Assembly: GCF_000739815.1 (NCBI RefSeq)
Contig: NZ_BBJJ01000002.1
Span: forward strand, 1-64,000
DNA: 64,000 nucleotides
Source of the DNA: Paraburkholderia mimosarum LMG 23256 = NBRC 106338
GTDB taxonomy: Bacteria; Pseudomonadota; Gammaproteobacteria; Burkholderiales; Burkholderiaceae
Direction of reading: 5' to 3'
Shown: positions 19,968 through 30,455 of the stretch, piece after piece
How positions within the stretch are numbered: position 1 is the stretch's first letter
How the letters are laid out: each line of letters opens with the position of its first letter
Notes under the pieces: model-generated
The model's input: only the letters and a program-made list of their open reading frames with translations
What the model was told of the DNA's origin: nothing
Databases searched by the model: none
Translations under genes and position numbers: made by a program

Positions 19968-21656
19968 ATGCTTCGCCATCTCTCGATTCGCGACTTCGTG
20001 ATCGTCGCGGCGCTCGACCTCGAATTCGATAGCGGCTTCACCGTGTTTTCCGGCGAGACGGGCGCGGGCAAGTCGATCCTGATCGACGCCCTCGCGCTCA
20101 CGCTCGGGACGCGCGCCGACGCGAGCGTCGTGCGCACGGGCGAGAGCCGCGCCGACATCACCGCCGAGTTCGACGTGCCGCCGCACGCGGCGCTCTGGCT
20201 CGACGAACAGGCGCTCGCGAATGTCGATGCCGGCGACGGCGAGCACACGGTCATGATGCGGCGCGTGGTGGACAGCGGCGGACGCTCGCGCGCCTTCATC
20301 AACGGCACGCCGGCCACGCTCGCGCAGTTGCGCGAGCTGGGCGAGATGCTCGTGGACATCCACGGCCAGCACGCGCACCAGTTGCTCATGCGCCCCGACG
20401 CGCAGCGCGAGCTTTTCGACACGCACGCGGGCCTCACCGATCTCGCCGCCGCCGTCGCGCGCGCGTGGCGCGAGGCGCGCGACGCCCGTCTCGCGCTGCA
20501 AAGCGCCATGTCGCGCGACCGCGAGCTGCAGCTCGAACGCGAGCGCCTGGCATGGCAGCTCGCCGAGCTCGACAAGCTCGCGCCCCAGCCCGGCGAATGG
20601 GAAGAGGTAAACGCGGAGCACGTGCGGCTTTCGAACTCGGCGAACTTGATCGAAGGCGTGCAGGGCGCACTGGCGGCACTCTCCGAATCCGACGAGGCGA
20701 TGCTCTCGCAGCTCAATTCGATTCTCTCGAAGCTGCGCGGCCTCGCCGAAATCGACGCCGAACTCAACGATGCGCTGGCCGCGCTGGAGCCCGCCGCGAT
20801 CCAGATCCAGGAAGCGGCCTACTCGCTTTCGCATTACGCGCAGCGTCTCGATCTCGATCCGCAGCGGCTCGCACAGGTGGAACGGCGCCTCGACGCGCTC
20901 CATTCGACGGCGCGCAAGTTCCGCCTGCACGCCGAGACGCTGCCCGACGAACACGCGGCGCGCCGCCAGCAGCTCGCCGCGCTGGACGCCGCGTCCGATC
21001 TCGACGGCCTGCGCGCCGCCGCGCAGAAAGCGCAGGACGCCTACCTCGGGCAGGCGCGCGAGCTTTCGAAGGCGCGCGCCAAGGCCGCGCAAGCGCTCGG
21101 CGCGGCGGTCACGCAGGGCATGCAGGAGCTGTCGATGGCGGGCGGCAGCTTCGAAGTCGCGCTCGTGGCGCTCGGCAGCGGCTCGAACGGCGAGCCCATC
21201 GGCGGCGCGCATGGTCTGGAGCAGATCGAATTCCGCGTGGCGGGCCATGCCGGCGTGCCGCTGCGCCCGCTCGCGAAGATCGCCTCGGGCGGCGAACTCG
21301 CGCGCATCAGCCTCGCGCTCGCCGTCATTGCCAGCGCGGCGAGCCCGACGCCGACCCTGATCTTCGACGAAGTCGACACGGGCATCGGCGGCGGCGTGGC
21401 CGAAGTGGTGGGGCGATTGCTGCATCAGCTCGGACGCGCGCGTCAGGTGCTATGCGTCACCCACCTGCCGCAGGTCGCGGCGCGCGGCGATCACCACTTC
21501 CAGGTGTCGAAATCCGGCGACGGCAATGGCGGCACGGTCTCGGCCGTCATGCCGCTGGACAAGGGCGGCCGCGTGGAAGAAGTCGCGCGCATGCTCGGGG
21601 GCCTCGAGATCACCGCGACGACCCGGCGGCACGCGAAGGAGATGCTGGCGGCTTGA
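19968..21656 (+). CDS. recN: DNA repair protein RecN
   Basis: RecN is an SMC-like ATPase of double-strand break repair. The 562-residue protein has Walker A GETGAGKS at residues 29-36, long coiled-coil-forming segments in the middle, and a C-terminal ABC signature region LAKIASGGELARISLALAVI with Walker B LIFDEVDTGIGGG. Length and layout are standard. Upstream, only half of a LexA-type site is visible, so SOS control is not demonstrated here. Confidence 0.97.
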   Translation: MLRHLSIRDFVIVAALDLEFDSGFTVFSGETGAGKSILIDALALTLGTRADASVVRTGESRADITAEFDVPPHAALWLDEQALANVDAGDGEHTVMMRRVVDSGGRSRAFINGTPATLAQLRELGEMLVDIHGQHAHQLLMRPDAQRELFDTHAGLTDLAAAVARAWREARDARLALQSAMSRDRELQLERERLAWQLAELDKLAPQPGEWEEVNAEHVRLSNSANLIEGVQGALAALSESDEAMLSQLNSILSKLRGLAEIDAELNDALAALEPAAIQIQEAAYSLSHYAQRLDLDPQRLAQVERRLDALHSTARKFRLHAETLPDEHAARRQQLAALDAASDLDGLRAAAQKAQDAYLGQARELSKARAKAAQALGAAVTQGMQELSMAGGSFEVALVALGSGSNGEPIGGAHGLEQIEFRVAGHAGVPLRPLAKIASGGELARISLALAVIASAASPTPTLIFDEVDTGIGGGVAEVVGRLLHQLGRARQVLCVTHLPQVAARGDHHFQVSKSGDGNGGTVSAVMPLDKGGRVEEVARMLGGLEITATTRRHAKEMLAA

Positions 21657-21683
21657 GGGCCACTACGGGGAGGAACAACTGCA

Positions 21684-21881
21684 ATGGAATCGCTAAACGA
21701 CGAAACGCAGAATAGCGCCAATGCACCGGGCGAAAACGCGCGCGGCAGCACGGAGCAAACGCTCGCGCTTCTGGCACTGCTGGAGCATGGGCGAAGGCAA
21801 ATCGAAGCAGGAAACTTCACGCCTGCCCGTGAGGTATTCGCTGAACTCGAAGAAATGGATAGGCAGGCCGGGATCATCTGA
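21684..21881 (+). CDS. Small hypothetical protein downstream of recN
   Basis: The 65-residue product begins 28 bases after the recN stop and is preceded by GGGGAGGA at proper spacing, so it is probably translated from the recN transcript. The first 25 residues are polar. The remainder is a predicted helix pair (LALLALLEHGRRQIEAGNF, then PAREVFAELEEMDRQ) that recalls small antitoxin or adaptor proteins. No toxin-like partner lies next to it; glnE follows on the other strand. Function unknown. Confidence 0.6.
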   Translation: MESLNDETQNSANAPGENARGSTEQTLALLALLEHGRRQIEAGNFTPAREVFAELEEMDRQAGII

Positions 21882-21903
21882 AACCGGCCAGCGCGCGCTT
21901 GCC

Positions 21904-24747
21904 CTAACGCTCCCCGCGTCCCCCGAACACCCGCTTCCATAGCGCCAGCACCGCGTCGCGTTCGCGCGCCACGCGCGCGGGATCGACACGCGCCTTCTCC
22001 ATGCCGTCGAGCCGCAACTGGTGCTGCAGCTTGCGATACAGCCGGTACGCCGAACCGATCGTCTCGGCCTCCTCCTCGCTCATCAGCCCGAAGCGCGACA
22101 CCTCGCGCAGGAGCGCGATGTTGCCGGTATTGCGGATCAGCTCGGGATCCTGCGCGGCGTGCAGCAGCACCCAGTACTGCACCAGGAACTCGATGTCCAC
22201 CATGCCGCCGCGGTCGTGCTTCAGATCGAATAGCTCGGTACGGTTCGGATGGCCGTCCTCCACGCGCTGGCGCATCGCCACGATTTCGGCGGCGAGCGGC
22301 GCGGCGTCGCGTGGCGTCGTCAGCACCTGCTCGCGAATCGCCTCGAAGGCGCTGCCGATCGCTGCGTCGCCGGCCGAGAAGCGCGCGCGCGTGAGCGCCT
22401 GATGCTCCCACACCCACGCCGTGTTGGCCGCATCGCCCTCGCGCAGCTGGTAGCGGCGAAACGCGTCGAGGTCAGTCACGAGCAGGCCCGATTCGCCATT
22501 GGGCCGCAAGCGCAGATCGATGTCGAACAGCGTGCCCGCGCCGGTGGCCGTGGTGAGCCACGTGATGAGGCGCCGCGCGAAGGCCGCGTAGACTTCCGAC
22601 GCGCGCTCGTCGTCGTCCTCGTACAGAAAGATGATGTCGAGGTCGGATGCGTAGCCAAGCTCCTTGCCGCCCAGCTTGCCGTATGCGATCGCCGCGAAGC
22701 GCGGCACCTCGCGATGACGCCTCGCGAACTGCTTCCACACGGTCTCGATGGTCACGTCGAGCACGGCGTCCGCAAGCTCGGAAAGCAGGTCGCTCACGTG
22801 CTCCACCGAAAGCCGGCCCGCCAGGTCGTTGAGCAGGATGCGGAACACCTCGGCCTGGTGCGCGTGGCGCAGCAGGTCCATCTGCTGCTCGACGTCGGCG
22901 GCGGCGGCGAGGCGCGCGCGCAACAGGCGCGAGAACTCGGGCCAGTCGAAGGGCGTGGTCACCGCCTCGTCGTCGAGCAGTTCGTCGAGCAGCTGGGGAT
23001 GCCGGATCAGATAGCCCGCCGCCCAGCGCGATCCGCCCAGCACGTTGAGCACGCGGTTGAGCGCGTCGGGGTACTCGGTGAGCAGCGCGAGATACGCGCC
23101 GCGCCGGATCACGCCTTCGAGCAGCTCGAACATGCGCGCGAGCGTGTCGCCGCGGCGCTCGCGGGGCTCCAGCGTGCGGGCCGCTTCGAGCGCGCGTTGC
23201 GCGACGCCGTCGAAACGCTCGCGGCTCTTCTCGGGCAGCCCCGCGTAGCGCGACGACTGCCACAGCCCGCGCAGGCGCGCGAGCAGCGGCGCGGGGTCGT
23301 CGATACCCAGTTGCGCGAGCCGTTCGACCAGTTCGTCGTCGGCGCCTTCTTCCACGAGCGCGCCGCTCCATACCCATGCCGCCGCGCCGTCCCCGGAAGC
23401 GCCGCCGCCGCCCTCGCCGCCCACCTTGTCGGAGAAGATCTGCACGAACTGACGCTCGACCTTCTCGCGGTGGCCGTCGAGCGTCGAGATCAGCGCCGCG
23501 TAGTCGGCAAAGCCCATCGATTTCGCGAGCGCGGCGCGCTCTTCGGCGTCGACGGGCATGGCGTGCGTCTGCGCGTCGTCGCGATATTGCAGGCGATGCT
23601 CCAGGTTGCGCAGGAAGTCGTAGGCGCGCGTGAGTTCGCCGCAGACCTCCAGCGAGATCAACCCGCGCGCGGCGGCGTAGCCGAGCACGGCGAGCGTCGG
23701 TCGCACGCGAAAGCCCGCATCCTGGCCGCCGCGAATGAGCTGGAACACCTGGGCGCTGAACTCGATCTCGCGAATGCCGCCGCGCCCGAGCTTGATGTCG
23801 TCGGCCTTGTCGGGGCGCATCATGGCGCGCCGCTGCGCCTCCTGGCGGATCTGCATGTGCAGCGAGCGGATCGCGCTGATCACGCCGAAGTCGAGATAGC
23901 GGCGGTAGACGAAGGGCTTGACGAGCGAGTCGAGCTGACGCGCGAGACGCAGCGCGCTTTCGCTCTCGACCTCGGAGGCGAGCCGCCCCTTGATCCACGC
24001 ATAGCGCTCCCACTCGCGGCCCTGCACGTAGAAGTACTCTTCGAGCATGCCGAGGCCGCACACGAGCGGTCCCGAGTCGCCGTTCGGGCGCAGCCGCATG
24101 TCGACGCGAAAGACGAAGCCGTCCGCGGTCACGTCGCTCAATGCGCCGATCAGGCGTTTGCCCACGCGCGTGAAGAAGTCCTGCGTGGCGATCGGCGAGC
24201 GCTGGCCGCCCGAGGTCTCGCCGTCGTCCTCGTAGACGAAGATCAGGTCGATGTCCGACGAGACGTTGAGCTCGCGCCCGCCGAGCTTGCCCATCCCCAC
24301 CACGCCTAGCGTAAGACGTTCGCCGTTGGGGCCGCGCGGCTCGCCGAAGAGGGCTTCGAGGTCGGCGCTCACGCAGGCAAGCGCGCGCTGGATCGCGACT
24401 TCGGCGAGATCGGTCATGCTGCCGGTGACTTCGGCGACGTCGGCGACACCGCCCAGGTCGCGCTCCATCACCGCGCAGATCACTTCCACGCGCAGCTGGC
24501 GCAGGATCTTCTTCAGCTGCTCGTCGGTGAGCGGCGCAGCGGGTGCGACGCTTGCTCCCGCGCTAGCCTGAGAAGCGCCTGCGCCGACCAGCTGACGGCT
24601 CAACGTATCGAAGCGCGCGACGATGCGCTCGCGCGTGAGCGGCGCGGCAGCGAGCGCCTCGACCTGCGCCGCCAGCTCGGGGCGCGCGGCATAGGCACGC
24701 GCTGCATAACGGGAATAGCGGGAACTCAGGAGAGGGAGGTCGTTCAT
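21904..24747 (-). CDS. glnE: Bifunctional glutamine synthetase adenylyltransferase/deadenylase
   Basis: GlnE switches glutamine synthetase by adding or removing AMP in response to PII and glutamine. Two nucleotidyltransferase domains are plain: GKLGGRELNVSSDIDLIFVY in the N-terminal deadenylase half and GKLGGKELGYASDLDIIFLY in the C-terminal adenylylating half, with RLRPNG motifs in both. The predicted 947 residues match the family. ATG 24747 (MNDLPLLSSRYSRYA) is chosen over an upstream in-frame start because family similarity begins there. It is convergent with the small recN-linked gene. Confidence 0.96.
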   Translation of the reverse strand: MNDLPLLSSRYSRYAARAYAARPELAAQVEALAAAPLTRERIVARFDTLSRQLVGAGASQASAGASVAPAAPLTDEQLKKILRQLRVEVICAVMERDLGGVADVAEVTGSMTDLAEVAIQRALACVSADLEALFGEPRGPNGERLTLGVVGMGKLGGRELNVSSDIDLIFVYEDDGETSGGQRSPIATQDFFTRVGKRLIGALSDVTADGFVFRVDMRLRPNGDSGPLVCGLGMLEEYFYVQGREWERYAWIKGRLASEVESESALRLARQLDSLVKPFVYRRYLDFGVISAIRSLHMQIRQEAQRRAMMRPDKADDIKLGRGGIREIEFSAQVFQLIRGGQDAGFRVRPTLAVLGYAAARGLISLEVCGELTRAYDFLRNLEHRLQYRDDAQTHAMPVDAEERAALAKSMGFADYAALISTLDGHREKVERQFVQIFSDKVGGEGGGGASGDGAAAWVWSGALVEEGADDELVERLAQLGIDDPAPLLARLRGLWQSSRYAGLPEKSRERFDGVAQRALEAARTLEPRERRGDTLARMFELLEGVIRRGAYLALLTEYPDALNRVLNVLGGSRWAAGYLIRHPQLLDELLDDEAVTTPFDWPEFSRLLRARLAAAADVEQQMDLLRHAHQAEVFRILLNDLAGRLSVEHVSDLLSELADAVLDVTIETVWKQFARRHREVPRFAAIAYGKLGGKELGYASDLDIIFLYEDDDERASEVYAAFARRLITWLTTATGAGTLFDIDLRLRPNGESGLLVTDLDAFRRYQLREGDAANTAWVWEHQALTRARFSAGDAAIGSAFEAIREQVLTTPRDAAPLAAEIVAMRQRVEDGHPNRTELFDLKHDRGGMVDIEFLVQYWVLLHAAQDPELIRNTGNIALLREVSRFGLMSEEEAETIGSAYRLYRKLQHQLRLDGMEKARVDPARVARERDAVLALWKRVFGGRGER

Positions 24748-25075
24748 GAAGGGGCGGCTTGCGGCTTGGCTCGCTGTTGTGTCGCGCCGGTGATCCACGG
24801 TCGGGTCGCGCGATTGGTTCAATGACTGTCTCTATGGCTCGAGCGGTACGCCGGCCTCGTGCGATGCACGCGCGAAAGCCGGATCCCCGCCGTTCTTCCA
24901 TTGTTGCATCCCGCTTTGCCAATGCATCTGGCATAGCGCGCGCTGCAATGCGATCAATCGTGCGTATCACCGCGCTGCGTGGCCATCCCGGCTTGCCCGG
25001 ATGGGCGTGCCGGCGGCCCTCTGTGATACATTTCGTCGTTAGAACGCAACGCTACCATACCCCACCCGCCGCAGC
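24748..25075. other. Divergent spacer between glnE and the YhdP-type gene
   Basis: These 328 bases must hold the start signals of both flanking genes. I see no strong promoter match, repeat, RNA structure or additional gene in them. Confidence 0.5.
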
Positions 25076-28000
25076 ATGTCCGAGCGAAACGATCCCGCCG
25101 GCCCGCCTCGATCTGGACATGCCAGCCAGGCTACAGAGCCGGGGGGCCAGCACCATCATCATCCGGTTCTGCGCCACACGTTCCACGTGCTGGCGGTCAT
25201 CGCGCTTGTCCTGTATTTCGTCGTCGGCGTGCTGCTGCTCGGATTGCGCTACGTCGTGCTGCCGCGCGTGGACAACATCCGTCCGCGCATCGAGCAACTC
25301 GTTTCCACGAAGATCCACGCCGACTTTCGCATCGGCAAGCTCGCGCCGCACTGGTCGGGCTTCGAGCCCGGCATCGACATCACCGATCTGACGATCCGCG
25401 ACCGCCACGGCAAGATCGCGCTCAATGTGCCGCACGCCACGGCCTCCGTTTCGTGGCGCTCGGTCGTGCTGCTCGAGCCGCTGCTTTCGAGCATCGTGGT
25501 CGAACAGCCCGACGTGCAGCTCGCCCGCGAGGACGACGGCACACTGACCGTCGCGGGCGTGCCGGTGCCCACCGCGCACACGGGCAACGCCACCTTCACG
25601 ACCTGGCTCATGCTCCAGGAAGCCATCGTGCTGCGCGGTGGCACGCTGCGCTGGCGCGACGCCACGCGCGACGCGCCCGATCTCGCGCTCTCGCATATCC
25701 GCCTCGCGATCCTCAACGACGGCTACGATCACCGCATCGCGCTCCAGGCGCCTGCCGAGGGCACCGTGCTGCACGGCCCGCTCGACTTTCGCGCGCACTT
25801 CACGCACGCGCATTCCACGCAGGCCGGCAAGCCGATCGGCTGGACCGGCGACACGTACCTCTCGACCGGCCCGGTCGATCTGCCCACGCTAGCGCGCTAC
25901 ATCGACTTCCCGATCGCCACGTACGCCGGGCGTATCGACAACGCGATCTGGGCGCACTTCGCGAACGGACACATCCTCACGGCGAGCGGCGCGCTCGAAG
26001 GGGCAAACGTTTCGCTGCGCGTGCGCCCCACGCAGCCGCTGCTCGACGTGCCGGTCGCGAGCTTCCACTGGAGCACGGGCATCGAGCCCGGCGATTACAC
26101 GCTCGCGCTGCGCGACTTCCACGCCGAACTCGGCCAGCCGCCGCTCGACGACGGCACGCCGCTCATCCGCTCGCTCGCACTCGCGACGCTCGATGCACGT
26201 TTTCGCCAGCAATCGCTACAGCACGGTCAGTTGATCACCGTGCAGGGCGACCGCATCGATCTGGGTATCCTCGCGCAGTTCATGCGCGCGCTGCCCCTGC
26301 CGGGGCGCGTGCAGGGCGCGCTAGTGCGCTTCGACCCGCGCGGGCTGGTGGCGAACTACGAGCTGGGCCTCGAACGCGCGCAGCCCGAATCGGGCGAGGC
26401 CGCCGCCGAGCAGCGCGTCACGGGCGTCGAGCCGGTCATCCACTATCGCTTCAAGGGCGACCTGCAAGGCATCAGCGTGAACGCGCAGGAGCCGGGGCCT
26501 GGCCTCACGCCGCGCGGCCATCCGCGCGCGGGCCTGCCGGGCTTCGAGAACCTCTGGGGGCACATCGATTCCGACGAGTCGCACGGCACGATCGACCTCG
26601 ACACGGCCAACGCGGCCATCACCGTCCCGGGCGTGTTCGACAACCCGCGTCTCACGTTCGACCGGCTCTACGGCGCGGCCAAATGGACCGTGGCCGCCGC
26701 GCGCGTGCCCGGCAACAGGATGAAGGCGATCACCGTCGACGTCTCCGGGCTCGGCGTGGAGAACGCCGACGCGCGCGCGAAAATGACCGCGCACTACACG
26801 AACCCCGGCAAGGGACGCGGCTCGCTCGACCTCGTCGCGCACTTCGACGAAGCCCAGGTCAAGGCCGTCCCCCGCTATCTGCCCACCAGCCTCTCCGAGA
26901 AGACGCGCATCTACCTCGGCCATGGCCTGCAAGCGGGCCTGTCGAAGGGCGCGACGATCGAGGTCCACGGCGACCTGACCAGGTTCCCGTACTCACGCGA
27001 CCCCCAGGCGGGCCAGTTCCGCATCGTCGCGCCGTTCACGGGCGGCCGCTTCGACCCGTCGCCGTTCCCGCCGCGCAGGATGCGCAACGGCGCGCCAAAC
27101 GTCTGGCCCGCGTTCGACGGCATCGACGGCGTGTTCAAGCTTCACGAGAACAAGCTGCGCTTCGACGTCGATCGCGGGCACTACCGCAACTTCGTGCTGC
27201 GCAACGTGAGCGGGCGCATCGAGGAGCTGGGCATCAAGGGCTCCGACATCGTGATCGAAGGCAGCGGGCGCGGGCCGCTCGCGGATCTGCTCGATTACGC
27301 AGACAACAGTTCGATCGGCTATATGTCGAAGCACGCCACCGCGAAAGTGCAGGCGCAGGGCCCGGCCACGCTCGCGCTCAAGCTCACGATTCCGCGCCAT
27401 CCGATGCCGAAGGTGCTGGTGGCGGGCGCCGTCGGCTTCGAGAACAACACGCTGACCGCGAGGAACGTGCCGCCGGTGTCCAACCTCACCGGCCAGGTGC
27501 GCTTCACGAACCACAGCGCGAATGTCGATCGGCTCACGGCACGGTTCCTGGGCGGCGACCTGCGCGCGAGCGGCGGCCTGCGCGAGGACGGGCGCTATGC
27601 GGTGAACGTGGCGGGCAACGTGGCCGTCGACGCCGCGCGCGGGCTGAACCTCCATGGCATGGCGGCGGCCGCGCTCGGGCGCTTCTCGGGGGCGGCGCCC
27701 TACTCGCTTTCGGTGGCGGGCCAGCGCGGCCACCTGCCCGACGTGAAGGCCAACGCCGATCTCACCGGCCTCGCGCTCGACCTGCCGGCGCCGTTCGGCA
27801 AGGCGGCCGGCACGCCGATGCCGCTCAGTTTCGAACTGCAGCCGGGCACCGGCGACGCCGCAAAAAGTGGTGCAGATGCCGCCGCGTTCCAGCATGCCGA
27901 GCTCACGCTCGGGCCGCTCGCCGCGCATTATGTGATGCGCCGCCATCCGGGCCACGTGCCCGAGGTGCTGCGCGGCGCGATCGGCATGAACCGGCCGGCG

Positions 28001-29416
28001 GATCTGCCCTCGGAAGGCGTGGCGGCAGCCGTCGATCTCCCGGCCTTCGACGCCGACGCGTGGCGCGCCGTGGTCCAGCAGATGCGCGGGACCGCGGGCC
28101 AAACCGTGGCGCCGGCACGCGCGGCGGCGACAACCGGCACCCAGGCACGGGCAAGCGAGCCTCAATCCGCGGTGACGACCAACGCGGCCAGCGCGGCGGC
28201 CGCCGCCTCGTCGCCGCTGGCGCCCAACGGCGCGATTGGCCAGTTCCTGCCCTCGCGCTTCGCCGTCCACGTCGGCACGCTCACGCTCCTCAAGCGCCAC
28301 TGGGAGAACGTTGTCCTCGGCGCGTCGCGCACGGGCGAGCGCGGCAACGAATGGCAGGCGAACATTGCCTCCAATCAGGTCTCGGGCCACGTCTCGTGGA
28401 AGCCGGGCGATGTGCCGGGCGCCCCTGGCACGCTCGAAGCACGGCTCGCGCGCCTCACCGTGCCCGCCGCCACCGAGAACGACCTGCTCGGCCAGGCGAT
28501 GTCGCAGCCCTTGCAGAACATGCCGTCGATCGACCTCGTCGTGAACCAGCTCATCGTGCGCGATCACGACCTCGGCCGCCTCCAGGTGAACGCGCACAAC
28601 GACGACGACAACGGCGTGCCGGTGTGGCGGCTCGACCAGCTCGACATCAGCAACCCGGACGCGCACCTCACGGCCACGGAAAGCTGGCGCGCGGTGGGCG
28701 ACACCGGCGCGAGCGAGGACTCGGCCGCCGCCGGCATGCAGACGCCGCGCCGCACCGACCTCGACTTCCATCTCGACATCAAGGACGCCGGCGCGCTGCT
28801 CGAGCGCGCCGGCAGGCCGCACGTGCTCAAGAGCGGCTCGGGCACGCTCGCGGGCACCCTGGCGTGGCAAGGCGGCCCGACTCGCATCGACGTCCCGTCG
28901 CTGAACGGCAACCTCGCGCTCGACCTCCACCACGGCCAGATCCTCAAGGTCGATCCGGGCGTGGCGAGGCTGCTCGGCGTGCTCAGCCTGCAAAGCCTCG
29001 CGCGCTTCGCGACGACGGACTTCCGCGACATCATCGGCACGGGCCTGCCCTTCACCAGCGCGACGGCCACCGCGCAGATCCAGAGCGGCATCGGCAGCAC
29101 GAGCGACTTCAAGCTCGTGACCGCACCCGGACGGGCAACGATGACGGGCAGCGTCGACCTCGCGCACGAGACCCAGGACCTGCGCGTGCGTGTGGTGCCC
29201 ACGGTCAGCGCGGGCGCAGGCGTGATCGCGGCGGCGATCATCAATCCGTTCCTCGGCCTCGGCGCGCTGGTCGGCGACATCGTCCTTTCTCACACGCTCG
29301 AGCACGCCTTCGCGATGGACTTCGCGATCACGGGCCCCTGGTCCAAACCGCACGTCGAGCGGCTGCACGGCGATCAGGGTAAGATGAACGCGCAGGCGCC
29401 GGCCACCGCGCACTGA
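25076..29416 (+). CDS. YhdP/AsmA-like envelope protein (TIGR02099 type)
   Basis: Proteins of this type span the periplasm and are implicated in moving phospholipid to the outer membrane. The 1446-residue product has a short cytosolic head with a HHHH run, one N-terminal membrane span (about residues 38-60, VLAVIALVLYFVVGVLLLGL), and a very long beta-rich periplasmic part with repeated AsmA-like segments. Near the C-terminus are a DLRVRVVPTVSAG segment and a hydrophobic IAAAIINPFLGLGALVGDIV segment, both typical of the family. Around residues 1000-1050 is an Ala/Thr-rich, probably unstructured insertion. The Nit-like gene begins about 90 bases later in the same direction. Confidence 0.88.
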   Translation: MSERNDPAGPPRSGHASQATEPGGQHHHHPVLRHTFHVLAVIALVLYFVVGVLLLGLRYVVLPRVDNIRPRIEQLVSTKIHADFRIGKLAPHWSGFEPGIDITDLTIRDRHGKIALNVPHATASVSWRSVVLLEPLLSSIVVEQPDVQLAREDDGTLTVAGVPVPTAHTGNATFTTWLMLQEAIVLRGGTLRWRDATRDAPDLALSHIRLAILNDGYDHRIALQAPAEGTVLHGPLDFRAHFTHAHSTQAGKPIGWTGDTYLSTGPVDLPTLARYIDFPIATYAGRIDNAIWAHFANGHILTASGALEGANVSLRVRPTQPLLDVPVASFHWSTGIEPGDYTLALRDFHAELGQPPLDDGTPLIRSLALATLDARFRQQSLQHGQLITVQGDRIDLGILAQFMRALPLPGRVQGALVRFDPRGLVANYELGLERAQPESGEAAAEQRVTGVEPVIHYRFKGDLQGISVNAQEPGPGLTPRGHPRAGLPGFENLWGHIDSDESHGTIDLDTANAAITVPGVFDNPRLTFDRLYGAAKWTVAAARVPGNRMKAITVDVSGLGVENADARAKMTAHYTNPGKGRGSLDLVAHFDEAQVKAVPRYLPTSLSEKTRIYLGHGLQAGLSKGATIEVHGDLTRFPYSRDPQAGQFRIVAPFTGGRFDPSPFPPRRMRNGAPNVWPAFDGIDGVFKLHENKLRFDVDRGHYRNFVLRNVSGRIEELGIKGSDIVIEGSGRGPLADLLDYADNSSIGYMSKHATAKVQAQGPATLALKLTIPRHPMPKVLVAGAVGFENNTLTARNVPPVSNLTGQVRFTNHSANVDRLTARFLGGDLRASGGLREDGRYAVNVAGNVAVDAARGLNLHGMAAAALGRFSGAAPYSLSVAGQRGHLPDVKANADLTGLALDLPAPFGKAAGTPMPLSFELQPGTGDAAKSGADAAAFQHAELTLGPLAAHYVMRRHPGHVPEVLRGAIGMNRPADLPSEGVAAAVDLPAFDADAWRAVVQQMRGTAGQTVAPARAAATTGTQARASEPQSAVTTNAASAAAAASSPLAPNGAIGQFLPSRFAVHVGTLTLLKRHWENVVLGASRTGERGNEWQANIASNQVSGHVSWKPGDVPGAPGTLEARLARLTVPAATENDLLGQAMSQPLQNMPSIDLVVNQLIVRDHDLGRLQVNAHNDDDNGVPVWRLDQLDISNPDAHLTATESWRAVGDTGASEDSAAAGMQTPRRTDLDFHLDIKDAGALLERAGRPHVLKSGSGTLAGTLAWQGGPTRIDVPSLNGNLALDLHHGQILKVDPGVARLLGVLSLQSLARFATTDFRDIIGTGLPFTSATATAQIQSGIGSTSDFKLVTAPGRATMTGSVDLAHETQDLRVRVVPTVSAGAGVIAAAIINPFLGLGALVGDIVLSHTLEHAFAMDFAITGPWSKPHVERLHGDQGKMNAQAPATAH

Positions 29417-29503
29417 AAGGCGCAAGGTTTGCCGACGGCGTGCGCCCCCCGGTGCGGGCACGCACGTTGCGCCCCGCTCCCCGAACCCGTTCAAGATCTG
29501 CCG

Positions 29504-30331
<828 letters not shown>

Positions 30332-30455
30332 AAGCGCGCCCCGCAACGCCACTTCACCATGACGATTACGACGATTGGGGCGCTCGATTTCGCTGCACCG
30401 CGCCCGAATCCTGATTCACAGACTCATCGATTGATCCACTGATCCCACTGAGCGC

